Shown here piece by piece: positions 11,375 through 24,400 of a stretch of 64,000 bases of DNA (within the stretch, counting starts at the first letter, position 1; each line of letters opens with the position of its first letter). Origin of the DNA: Symsagittifera roscoffensis (taxonomy: Eukaryota > Xenacoelomorpha > Acoela > Convolutidae). The translations under genes were made by a program, and so were the position numbers. The notes below the pieces were generated by a model that was given only the letters and a program-made list of their open reading frames with translations, did not search any database and was not told the origin of the DNA. Where the stretch lies: positions 39,448,759 through 39,512,758 of the forward strand of contig NC_087063.1 in assembly GCF_963678635.1 (NCBI RefSeq), in the 5' to 3' direction.

Positions 11375-12166
11375 AGCTACATCGATCTCTGCTTCGAGCT
11401 TCTGATTGAATTAGAGAGATCGAGAGAGAGAGAGAGAGAGAGAGAGAGTTAGGAAAATTTCGTTTGTCTGGTCATGTTGGTTTTGTCTTGTTCAATCTAT
11501 CACTGCAGCTCCCCCAGGGTCTCTAGCTGCAAAACCGACATAGAAGGGGAACCAACTTTTCCAGTGATAGCGTCTCTGTGCTGGTGTAGGCACCTTCCCT
11601 CTGTATAGCACACTCAAGAGGGAGGTTTCGGTGTGGTATTGAAACCCGTTCTAGGGGCTAAGTTTTTCGGCGTGCGGAGAACCGAGTGAAACTGCCCGGT
11701 TCACGCGGGCAGTTTTAAGTTAGTGGGGAGGACCGAGAAAAACTCCCGTTACGTGGGGTAATGTGATAACCTGCAGATGTTTGGCAGCTTCTTCGGGATT
11801 CTCCCATAAGCTCTCGATGGTAAATGAGGTTGGGTGTACCCAGCAGTTAAACAGATGATCGGTGGTGTGTGGTCTTATGTAGCAACTTGGGCAGACATCG
11901 GGTATATTGTTGTTACGCCTGTGGTGGTAGCTGGCGAGGTGATTTGAGTATCCGAATCGCAGCCGTGACAGTGTGCAACGAGTTTTCCGATCAAGTTTGC
12001 TTTCATTTGGGGATAAAATTGGAGGTATTCTACCAAGTAGGTATTCTACCTGGGCAAGGTCGGATGTTTTAATGAGCTTTTTCGTATAGTTAAAAATTTT
12101 CCGCTCTATAAATTGAGGCATGTTAGTTGGTAATTTTTTTTCTAATTGACTGGTACTGCTAATGCG
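11375..12166 (-). mobile_element. 5'-truncated jockey-like LINE, C-terminal fragment plus 3' UTR
   Basis: The coding part runs on the minus strand from about 12166 to a stop near 11720. It carries a Cys/His cluster (CPSC, then PHTTDHLFNC) followed by HPTSF and ESLWENPEEAA. This matches the conserved end of jockey/I-type non-LTR reverse transcriptases, downstream of the RT domain. RT and endonuclease are absent, as expected for a 5'-truncated insertion. A 3' UTR of about 350 bp follows. On this strand it runs into an AAC-rich simple repeat (11358-11374), a plausible LINE tail. It lies upstream of the first visible IPO5 exon. Confidence 0.75.
11422..11448. repeat. (GA)n microsatellite
   Basis: About thirteen uninterrupted GA units inside the 3' side of the jockey-like LINE fragment. 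Confidence 0.95.
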
Positions 12167-12496
12167 TCATAATTGCCTTGCGTCACTTAGCAATTATGTA
12201 GACTCATACTTGGCGTGTGTCACTTAAGAAGTTTTGAAGACTCAAAGTTTTACTCAATCAGTTTTTTTCCAGTAGCGTTATCGGTCATGTTTTTGCTTGT
12301 GTATGTGAAGTGCAACTTCGCCTCTCTGTTGTAATGATTTTTCTCCAGGTTTGGTGATAATCGTTTCAGAATATTTTTAAAATCGAATATTTTTATTAGC
12401 AATAAAATAATGCCTCGCATTAAGTTTCTAGCTATTGACTTATTGACGTTCAGTCATGACCTGATTCAATTCTGAAGATAATTGAATCCTGTTTAG

Positions 12497-15400
12497 GTTC
12501 GAAGCTTGTCTGCGGTTTTGTTGCGTCGCTTTCTCTCAGCCAATTTTGACGAGATCAACGAAAAGATGACCGAAGAATCTAAGTCACAGATTAAGGAAGC
12601 CGTTCTGAAATTGGTTCTTGCCGAGCAAGACGAACAGCTGTCTAGAAAGATATGTGATGTGGCTGCCGAGCTAGCCAGAAATATTGTTGGTAGGTGCTTA
12701 TTCTCTCAGTGTACAGTCAGTTAAGACAAATGGGATATTTCAGATGTTCACCCGCCATTCAATGTACAAGATTTAAATCATTCTATAACAGCTTCTGATC
12801 AATTTTGAAATATGTACTTTTATTTGAACCCAAACTAGATGGTATGCAGTTAGACTTGCAATTTCTTAGGGCCAAGTGGTATATTTTATGGTAATTTAAG
12901 GTAATTTAATTTACGATTTGATTAGCCAGGTCACTAAAATTTACTTGATAATGTGTTGTTAGCTGTGCAACCTGAAGATGGACCATATCCATGGCAGCAG
13001 CTCCTGGAATTTCTTTTCACTTGCGTTTCTTCAGACGCTGTACACCAAAGAAATGCAGCATTGTACATTTTCGTCCAGTTCCCTGGTGTACTGGGGGAAC
13101 AGCAAAACAGATTCCTCCCAGAAATCAAGACTCGTCTGGCAGTTTGTATCAAGGACCAAAACAGTGCACAATGTAGACTTTTAGCGGCACGAGCTGTGCT
13201 CGCGTTTGTTATGTACAACGAAGGAGACAAAACAGTGACTAAGTTGTTTGAAGATCTTTTGCCGAATCTCTTGATGGTGGCCAATGAAACTGCTAGTGCG
13301 GGGGAGGATGACTCAGTTTTGAAAGGACTGATTGATGTGTCCGAATCAATGCCGATATTTCTCAGACCTCACCTGGAAGCTGTATGTCAATTGTGTCTGC
13401 AGGTACTTCATGAATTGTCCAATACCCTTCTGTTCACAAAAAAAAGAAACGTTTCGTATAAATGAGGCATTTGATTTTGGCTCGACATCTTAGTTAGCTT
13501 ATTTCTTATTCAGAAAAAGGAGAAATATATCCTACATTAGCGCACCCATAATTTCAGACTTTGAGAAATGACTGTGCCTGTGGAATAATTGGGCAACAAG
13601 AGGAGCAGTTAGCTAAGTAAGGATAGCCGTTTGCTGTGCAAGTTGCACAATGTTCCGACCATGAAGCTATAAAAAAGTTTTTTTTAAATTATTTTTTAAA
13701 AAATTTTTGTGCGTGGTGTGATGAGAAAACTATACAAACGCGCAGATCGTCAGTGAATTGAAAATTTCCGACAACAGTTGTCTTGAAAAAATAAATAACA
13801 AACAAAAAATCAACCACTGCCCTAATCACATAAGAAGTGCTTTCAAATTTATAAATGCACATATGAATGCTCTTAGTTATATATGAACTTTTTGAGTTCA
13901 ATTCAAGTTCATTTGCTAAAAGTTAGGCAAAATGCACTCTCCAATTAGGAAAGCTGAAATGGCGCGAAAAAAAAACGAGACCGATTTCTAGTATCAAAAA
14001 GTGAATTTTATTGATAGATTTTCCAGCGGAATAAAAGTTTTTCCTAGTCATCCAGTTTCTTAAATTTTATTTTATCAGAAAAGTGCCAATTGTAAATTGC
14101 AATTGAAATTCAATGAACTTAAAAGCCATGTTTTTTTTTGCTTAAAACTCAAATGAACGTTTTTTAAAAAAGACAATTTTCTGTTTCTGCGATCTTTGAC
14201 TCGTTTCGAATTGTCTGTTGGCTGTTTTCAATTTTTGCACAAAATTCATTTTTTCAAATACTATTACTAAGGAAGCACTAAACGGAGCTTCCTAAGCTAG
14301 TTTGCTTAGTTAAATCAAGGGGCTTAGCTTAAATAACCAATTTTCATAACGAATGTTACTTATTCCATCGCTTTACTCGCTCGAAGTTACACAAAAATTT
14401 CTAATAGACTTTTGTCGACACTGGGCCAACTTTTTGTTCGAATCACAAGCTAAAAAGGCTTTGATATGAAATATCCTTGGACTCATTCCGATGGTTATTT
14501 GTGATACCTGGTTTGCGTGGGAAAAAAAGAAACACCCGAATACAAAGTGTCTCTATTTTTAATGGTGAACAATGATTTTTTTACATTTAGATTTCTGCGA
14601 ACACAGAATTGGAGGATTCTTGGCGTCAATTGGCTTTCGAGTGCATCACAACTCTAGCTGAAAATGTTCCTCAGATGTTGCGCAAACACGCTAACAAGAT
14701 CATGCCGGAGATTGCAAAGCGAGGACTGCAGTTTATGACGGAATTGGAAGACGAAGCAGACTGGTCTTTCCAAGAGGACAACGACGATGACCTTGATACG
14801 TAATTACTTTAGACATTCATTGTTTACAGTGCCTTTTCAAGTGGTTAATTTGTAGTGCTGTTATAAAATTGGTGTTGTTTTGTATAGAGTAGCAGTAGCG
14901 GGAGAAACAGGGTTAGACAGAATAGCGTGTGGTGTTGGAGGAAAAGCATTCCTTCAGTTCATCACTCCAATGCTGTCAGAGCTTCTGGCGTCACCGGACT
15001 GGAAGTCGAGACATGCAGCTTTGATGGCCATATCAGTCATCGGGGAAGGGTGCCACTCCCAGATGGAGTCTATGTTGCCCAGAATAGTCCCCAGCATCGT
15101 GCCTTTCCTGGAGGACTCACATCCGCGTGTCAGATACGCGGCATGCAATGCTATGGGACAGATGGCAACCGACTTCAACCCGACATTTCAGACCAAGTAT
15201 CACGATGCTCTCATGCCTAAACTGTTGATGGTTTTGGATGATAATGAGAATCCAAGAGTACAAGCACATGCAGCCGCAGCATTGGTTAATTTTTCCGAGG
15301 AGTGTCCGACGTATGTGATGGAACTATACTTGCAGCAGATTCTGTCGAAGTTGCAGGTCTTAATTAAAGCAAAAACGGCGCAGGTGAGTAACCCCTTATT

Positions 15401-18400
15401 TTGTGTTCGTTACCCTTGAAAGACTTTTTGCTATCGGGTACTAGACTTTTTTCCAGTAAGCAACTGTCCACAGATTTCAGCATGCACGCAGTACATGCAT
15501 GCAGTGTGTGCGTTATATTTGAGCTCATTGGTCTATTACTCTCACTGTACATCCTTATTAGTGTTTTCCCAATAAAATTGCAGTACAAATTTTTTTTCAT
15601 GATATTTCTTTGGTATTTTTTTTCTCGATTTTTCGACTTCGTCGCTTTCGGTTTACTTTTTGTCGGCTTAGTTTCCGCTTTGTTTTTACCATCCATTTAA
15701 ATCGCTTATTTGAATTTTATTTTCTTTTTTTCATAGTTACTTTTAGTGTTTTGATTTATCTCTGCTATTTCTTTGTAATTTTTTAAACCTTGACATCGTA
15801 TATATGTTTTTTTTCGATTAAAAACTGTTTTCTCCCAAATGATTTCGGACTATGTTTTATCGGCTTAGTGACCTGGTTTCGAGTGTTTCGTTGAAAGCAT
15901 GTTTTTATGCTCACCTCTGGATTGCAGAGAATGACAACAATTTTTCATCGCTTTTTTGTTTTTTCCTTTTTTTCGGTTCGATAGCTTTCGGCCTATAGTA
16001 TATCGGCTTATCGGCCTCATATTGCTTCCTTTGACGAGCGAAAGAAGTGTGTGTGTGTGTGTGTGTCTCTGAGTTTTGAGGGCGAGGGGCCTTGTTGTTG
16101 TTGTTTTAACCACGCACTAGTTGCCTTTTCATATGGCCCAGAATGGTTGTTTGTGCTTGGTTTCGTTTTCGGTGTTCTTGGTTGCTTGATTTCGTCCCGT
16201 CTCAGTACTTGTCTTCAAGATACGATTGTTTTGAAATTGCTCCAGTGTTTGCTAGGTAAACACTGCAAATCTCCAGTTCCGTGGCTCTCGGGGGATATTA
16301 GGGCTGATGATATAAAAACCACAAGTGCTTCATCTCCATTGATGGTGATGAAGTAAAAAGTCACGAGTGGCGACTACTCAAAACCCTGTTTCAGAGACTG
16401 GGCGTCTTTACTGGTGTCTTATCCTGTTGAAGTTGCAATCATCCGGCTAATGTGTGCTGTTGTGCAGCCAGCATCTGCGTCGACTAATTGTGCTAATAAC
16501 TCCTAAGGGATTCAGCTTTCCTTATGTAGGGAGGTTTAGAAGTTGTGCTACCTTACTCATTCCACAGGCTTTCTATTTTTAGGTCTGTGGGCCCCGCTGG
16601 AATAATTAAACAGGTGGTGACTGTCATTCGGCTTTGTTTGCATTCTGGGCATTCATTTTTAATTTTTGAGTTGATTCTTGAATTGTAATTATTAAGCAGG
16701 GGAGAAAAGGTGCTACGGAGCTGCGAAACTCTGCTTCTTGTTATCCGTGGCCTCTGCTTTTCTTGGTTGCTTAATATTGGTGGCTTTTCTCCTTATAATT
16801 GTCTTTGTTGTTCTTGGGGGTAACAAGTTTAACTGTATTGGTATGGATTGTTTTGATTTCAATACGTTTGGCGGTCACACACCGCTTTGGTTCGAAAAAC
16901 AGGAAATGTCATTGTGATTTTGTTGATGCAAGGTTCGTTTAATTGTGCGCCTGCACGGCACGGAATTGGCAGTGTCTTTGTCAACTGTGTACTGCAGATG
17001 AGATACCAATAAGAATTGTTTCGCTATCATTTCGCTGTGCGTTCTAACAAGTTAATTTTGTGTTTCGGCGTCTAAATGATCGGTGACATCATTACACACC
17101 TAATTATGATTCTTAATGCCTCAATTCTTCTTGTTTGCAGCTCTTTCAACTTAGTATCACTTAAACTGGGAGACCAGATGGGCGTGGTGTGGTTAAGAAT
17201 GCTACAGCTTATTGTCTTGAGTTCCAGTGTCTCCTTATCGCAACTGCATGTGGTTCCTGCTAATCTTTTAAGGAAGTTATATCTACCTTGTAATTTTTGA
17301 CATGTTCTAGTGATATGCTGCCCAAATTGACCTCGACACCGATTCTTGAATTTAGTGATAGTCTATTTAGTGATATCTTGATAAAGTGTTAATGAGCGAA
17401 ATGAATTTTTACATTTTTGTTTTAGTGAAAGACAGTTAAACATTTTCAGGCTATTTTTTTGCTGTTTGATTTTAATTTTTGGAAGCTCGCGTTTTCGTTG
17501 TCAATTTCCAATTGGAGCTCAAGTTTAGCTATCTGAGAACAAAATGAAAAATGACTCATAAATTGAAATTGCTTTTTTTGAAAATCACTAAAATCCTTAG
17601 TTGAATAATACTAGCCTGTTAAAGTTATCCAGAACAATAGTCATATACAGAGGCGAAAGGGAGCCGAAAACGTCTTCCAAAATTTAAAACCAATTTTGAA
17701 TGAAATTCAATTTGATGAAGAGCTAGCGATAAACGATTGAAAAACGATTGCTAGCGATAAATTATCGTTACAATAAAATTTACCTTGAATAGAAGCCCGC
17801 TATGCCGAAAAAAGTATCATAAAAAATCTATCAAGAAACACACAAACGTATATACATGTTTTTTTTGCTCTTCAAAACTCGTAATATAAGGTAACTGGAC
17901 CGATATATTAAAAGCCGAAAACATTCAAGCCGAAGCAACCTTAAACGCAAATAAAATCGGAAATCATACAAAATCTTAAAGGTTAGATATGGTTATCTAA
18001 ATTGGTTAAAATAGATGAACCTTCCAGAAGTCGGCCAGAATAATTTAGCAGAAAAACGATAGCCTTTTCCAAGCGTGGTTGTTACGTATAAGCTAAATGG
18101 GCCGAAGCAGCCATTGGATTTGAATTGAATATAAACCGAGTTACCAAGTCTGGTTTGATAGTCTCAAGCGGTAAACTGTAGTAAATTTTCGCCAAATGCC
18201 TTTGTATAAGTGTTAAAGGTCAATATAGAAAGAAACTATTTAATTTTTTCTTCGAGAAAAAATAGCATTTTTTGAATTTTTCTTTGCATATTTAGAAAAC
18301 TTCGATATTCCATTTCCTTTAATCGATCTGCAATGAAATTGTTCAAGTCTAACGAGAATAGGGACACTTAGTTGCTTGCAAGGAAGTCCAAAAAATTAGG

Positions 18401-21400
18401 CCGAAAACATAAATTCGAAGACACGCAGCCGAAAAAACTGGCATCTAATTTAATGTTCTTCTTTACCAATAAGAAGTATTCAGTTTTAATAAAAAAACAA
18501 AGAACTTATATTTTTGCTGCTTAAATTGATTTGATAATGTAAACGTCTATTGGAAAACTTATTGAGCTAAAAAAAAACAGCAAGTAAGCCGACAAAAATT
18601 GGGACGAAATCCAAGCAGCCGACAAGTTTCAGCTTTTGATACAGAAAGACTGCGACAAGAAACTGATTTATATGCAAAAATACTACCATGTCTATTGAAG
18701 TTGAAGATGAAGCCAAATTCGGTCATCCCATTCCCGGAGCAAAATTTCGTCCGAGAAAAACTTTGGTGTCCGGTTGGAATACCCTTACTTATCACAAGGG
18801 TTAAAAGCTTACGTAAATTGCGGTGGATAAGCTTTCAGTGATTAAAATGCGTTCCAAAAAATAAAGTTTCAATATTGGTTTTCCTTTTTCTTGAAAAAGC
18901 ATATTACCTTAGTTCAGTAAAACTTGGCGTTCAAGTGCTGTGTTCAATTTCTAGTTGGGTGCTCCTGGCGCAAAGGCTGTGCTTGAGCAGTCAGTGACAA
19001 CTCTGGCAGCTGTGGCGGATGCCTCCAAAGACGCCTTTACACAGTTCTACGATGCTTTTATGCCGGACCTGAAGCTGATCATGATCAATGCCAGCAGCAA
19101 GGAGCTGCGCATGTTGAGGGGCAAAACGATAGAGTGCATCTCTCTTATTGGACTGGCAGTGGGCAAAGACAAGTTCATGCAAGATGCGTCTGAAGTGATG
19201 GAGTTGCTCCTCAAGGCACAGCTGTCTCAAGAAGAGTTCGAGGACGACGATCCACAGGTATTAGCTTTACGCTATTATGTAACAGCCTAGTAGTTTATAT
19301 CTCTACTATTTGAATTAAATAGTTAGCTACAAGAGATTTTTTTTACGAGAATCTACTTTCTTAAAACGTTTTTTTTTAAAACTTCGCATATCCGGTTTTC
19401 TACTGCAGAACTGTATAAATTGCTTTCGGCGTACAATCCAGCGTGTCTTCGATACTCGTACAAATTCTGTTGCATCAGTGAAATAGCTGTTATGTTGATT
19501 TAGATATCGTACATGATGTCAGCCTGGGCGAGGATGTGCAAGATTTTGGGGGCTGAGTTCCAGCAGTACCTGCATGTAGTGATGCCCCCATTGCTGAAGG
19601 TGGCACAGCATAAACCAGAGGTACAGGTGCTGGACCAGGAAGATCTCGAGAGCCAAGAGGACGAAGATGGAGGGGGTTGGCAGTATGTGAGCATCGGCGA
19701 CAACCAGAACCTTGGAATCAGGTTGCTATATAATAGTATATTTGCTCGAAAATAGTACCGATTAAGTTTAGATTTTGCAAGCATTTGTCAAAAGATCATG
19801 CTTATATAACGAGGCTATTATTAAACTTGCGAGAGCAATTGTATTGTTAGCGGGAACAAGTCTTTTTCCCGTAAAAAATTTTCTTACAAACCTTTCATGT
19901 TTTTCTTACTTTCCTAGAGGTAACGCGTTTTCCTCTGTACCCTTTGGTCAGGGGTTCGAGTCACATGCGGACCTTGTTTTTGCTGTATGTATGAAGTTTT
20001 TTCCGGGAACAATTGAATTGTCGGATTTTCGTTCGTCTGATTTTTTGTCGGCTTAGTTACAACATCGGGTAATTTTCTTGTGCTTCCAGTAACTTTCTTC
20101 GTAGGTACTAGTGCTTTAGCTTTTGCTATAATTCGTAAATTTTATAGCCTTTATGTCGTGGGTATTTTCTTTGGTTTTTCTTTTTTTTTGCTTGAAAGCT
20201 GTATTCGGCCTAAATGGATTCGGCTTAGTTACCATTTTTTTGTCTCGCTTCAAAGGCAAAAATGATTGTTTTTTTGAAAAGTGGGTATTTTGTATTGAAA
20301 GATATCAAAGTTTTAAAACTTAATTACTAAAATTTCTTTTAAAATTTCTTATGGCATTTTTTGTTTTCGGCTCATTGGGTGTCTACCAATTTTTGTCGGC
20401 TTAGTGACCGCTCGGTAAACACTATAAGCTAACTTTTTCTTGATATTTCCAGAATTTTTTTCCGAAAATATTTAGGTTTCTCTAGGTCTTGGTGATTTTT
20501 TTAAGAATAATGAACGTAGTTAAGACTCTTATATAGGTCTTGCTGATTTGTTTTTTTTTCAGGAGAAAGTCTTAAATCTTTTTAAATTCAGTGCAGTTCT
20601 ATTGGCAAAAGGAAGGCAAACTCCGCCATCGAACCGGAAAATTGTAAAGGTCACGAAAAACGTGATCGACTTATTTCGAAAATGGAAATTAATTATCAGA
20701 TTTCCCAGCGAAAAAAGTTTAACCTATTGATTCAGTTTTCTCAAATTGGTTTAATGTTAACAAAAAAGTGACCATCATAAATTGTTTTACAAATTTAAAG
20801 AGCTTTAAGTCCATCTATTTTTTCTTCGAATTTCAAAATTTGAAGATTTTTGAAAAAACAAGTCATTTTTTTCGGTTTTCTTGCGTTAATTTTTCTTCTC
20901 CTACCGTCAGTTGGCTATTTTTGTTTTTTTTTGCATGAAAAGTCTTAAAAATTGTTCAGGTTCATTTCGATATTTTTTTGCGGTTTGACTTATAATTTCG
21001 TTTTAAGTTCACATCACTTCCTTTGTTTAAAGGAAGGCAAACTCCACCATCGAACATCTAAAATGTCACGTTAAAAGTGATCTATTTCTAATTTAGAAAG
21101 TAGAGTTCAGTTTTCCGACCTCCCAGCGAATTAAAATTTTTAGTTATCCATCCAGTTTTCTCAAAGTGGGTTAAATTTTCTCAAAAAAGTGCCAATCGTA
21201 AATTGTTCTAGAATTTCAACACACTTTAAGGGCATCGATTGTTTTCTTTGAAGTTCGAAAGTTGATATTTTCACAAAAAACAAGTCAGTAATTTTTTTGG
21301 TTATCTCGAGTTTATTGAATCTTTTCCAACTGTCTGTTAGCTATGTTTTTTCCGTTAGTTTCGGAAGTGGAATTTAATTTTCAGATTTGCCAAGGAAATG

Positions 21401-24400
21401 AAATTTTTAGTTATTGAAAATTAATTGGGTTAAATTTAACAAAAAAAGTACGAATCTTAAATTGTTCTAGAATATCAAAGGGTTTTAGGGGCATCGATTG
21501 TTTGTTTTCGAAATTCGAAAGTTGAGATTTTTTTCAAAATACAAGTCAGTTTTTTTTATTACTCGCGTTCATGTTCATTTTCAACGATCAGTGGGCTATG
21601 TTTCAATTTTGTAATATCGGTCTCTTTTTCTTTTCGTGGTGCTTGATTTGAATCGCAGGTGGTGCGAAACGGCAATATGATTAGAGTTATACGGGACTAC
21701 AATTATTCCACCCAGCAGTCAAAAACCGATTGTATATCGATCAAACGGCCTAAACGACAAAACACTGACCGCCACAGTCGTGCCAACGTGATGCGAGCTT
21801 GCCAAAAGAGTATAGGACTTACTTTTGTCGCAATTCACTGCACCCACATATATCTTATTTATTCAGTTGGGAAACTAAAAGTCATTTTCCAGTTTTGCGC
21901 CACATCCACTTTTGTTTTTGGAGAGCGTAATTTGAATTTCAGAAAGCAAAGGAATCTTTGCTTCGCCGCTTTCATTTTATGAGTTAATTTACGGAGTCAA
22001 TTTAAATTGTGTTGGTCGATTTTTTTACAGTCAAATTAAGCTCTCCAATAACAAAAGTGGATGTGGCGCAAAAACGGAGGTTGACTTTTAGTTTTCCAAC
22101 TAAGTAAATAAGATATATGTGAGTGCAGTGAATTAAGACAAAAGTAAGTCCGACACTCTGTCGGCAAACTCGCATCACGTTGGCACGACTGTGGCGGCCA
22201 TTGTTTTGTTGTTTAGGCTGTTTGAATAATATACAAATGGTTTTCGACTCCTGGTTTTGGACTGATCGTTTTCCAGTCTAACTCTAATCATATGGGCGTT
22301 TTGTCTGTTCTTAGACAGACCACTCTACCCATTGACCGGTCACACAAATAAGCGTATAAAATATAAGATATAGAAAATAATTCACTGTTAGCGCCATTTG
22401 GTTATCTGAGGAACTTTTCTTAAATCAAATCACGCGTTTATAGCCTACAATTACCAGTATATCAGCTCATATATCTGATTAACGTGGGCAAACGCCCTCT
22501 CACTACCTTGGATTAGGAGGACGAATGCTCTCGACGCGAGCGGCCTTTTTGGCAATATTTAATGGCATCCAGTTTTGGCTCAGCAACGGTAAAATTTTTC
22601 TTTTGCCGCCAATATACGACAATTGTCGTGGACACTCAATCCAAAAAAGAGCTTGAGGGCTATTTTCATCAATTGATTCCTCTAAAAACTTATTTTGCCT
22701 TAGTTTACATCGACTTGGTTTTTATCAATTTTAGCATATTTTTCCGGTTCTTGATGAATAGTAGAAGAGCGATTTTGCAGTTTGTATGTATCTCCGAGTT
22801 CGTTACTAGTTTCAGTTTTTGTTGAATCTCCTTGCAAATTAAATTAATGTTTTGCAATATTAAAAATGGAGAAGATACTTAAGACGTCAAATAACCTCAT
22901 TTCAGTCGCAAGTCATAGTTGCTTTCATCATCATCATCATCATGACTAAGGCACTACTGCCCATTGTCAGCCACATATTGAGTCCCGAACTATCGCACGC
23001 CATCGCTTTCTGTCCAGGGCTGCCTCCATGCAGGCATCTTTCCAGCACAATCTCCACTTGTCTGCCCTCATGTTCCGTGGTTTCAGAACACGTTCGAGGT
23101 CAGCAGCGACTGTTGATCTCCATGTTCTTCTGACCCCACCTCTTGGTCTTTTCCAAGTGGGCGCCTTCTCGAAGAACAGTGCCTCCTTCGTCACTCTCTC
23201 ATCCGGCATTCTGAACACATGTCCACACCACTTCAGTCGCATACGCCTCAGCACATAGTCCATAGGTGAGTCAAGTTGTGCTTTGCGAGGCAGTTCCTGG
23301 GTAGCTATTTCGAATCCATTGTAGACAAATCGCCGTGCACACCTAGTTTCGAATGAGGACAACCTGGCCAGGTCCCCTTTCTTAACCGGCCATGTTTCTG
23401 CGCCGTATAGGAGAGCACTTCTTACGCATGCTTTGTACACTTTGCTTTTGGTCCTGGTGGTTATGTTTCTGTTACTCCAGAATTTCTTCAGCTGCGCAGC
23501 ATTTCTAGTCGCGCTGGGTATTCTGTGCTGAACTTCTGGGGTAATGTCTCCGTTACAGGTGATGCGGCTTCCTAGGTAGTCGAACTCAGTGACGTTTTCT
23601 AGCTTAACATCATTACAAAATAGCACCGTTGGCTCGCAACAGGAGAACATGCACTTAGTCTTGGACTCGTTCAGTTGGAGTCCTACCAATTTTGCGGCGT
23701 CAACTACTCGATTCAGTAAGTTCTGGGCGTCATCTGGATTGTCCTCTAGCAGGCAAATGTCATCTGCATAGTCCAGGTCAGTAATACTGGTTTCTAGCCG
23801 GATACCTAGATTCGTGTTATCTGTGGCGACGTTCAGGATCCGATCAATGAGGATGTTGAATAGGAAGGGTGACAGGACGCCACCCTGGCGGACTCCTGTT
23901 TCCACGTGGAACGCCTCTGATAGGTTGTCGTTTCTTCGCACGATGCTGTTGGACTGTGAATACATGTTCCTGAGAATCCTAAGCAGCTTGTCTGGCATTC
24001 CGTGATCTTCCAGGATCTTCCATATGGCATCTCTCTTGACGCTGTCAAAGGCAGCTTTGAAATCTATGAAGACCATCACTGTGGGTCTATTGTACTCACT
24101 TCGCTGCTCGATTATCTGTCGTAGGGCGAAAATTTGATCTCTACAACCTCTTCCCTTCTTAAAGCCGGCTTGATTATCTCTCGCATATGAGTCGTAGAGG
24201 TCGTCAAAACGTGCGAGGAGTATAGCTTCCAGGATTTTTAAACCAATGCAGAGCAGAGATATTCCTCTATAGTTGCTGCACACTAGTTTGTCACCTTTTT
24301 TATGAAACGGCAGGAGTATTGACGTTCGCCATTCATCTGGGACTGCCTCTTCTCTCCATATATTTTTGAAGAGGTCTTTCAGAAGAAGTACTATTCTCTC

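Noticed and set aside
21659-21982. 107-codon plus-strand frame
   Set aside because: Lies inside the left arm of the foldback repeat; the right arm does not keep the frame.
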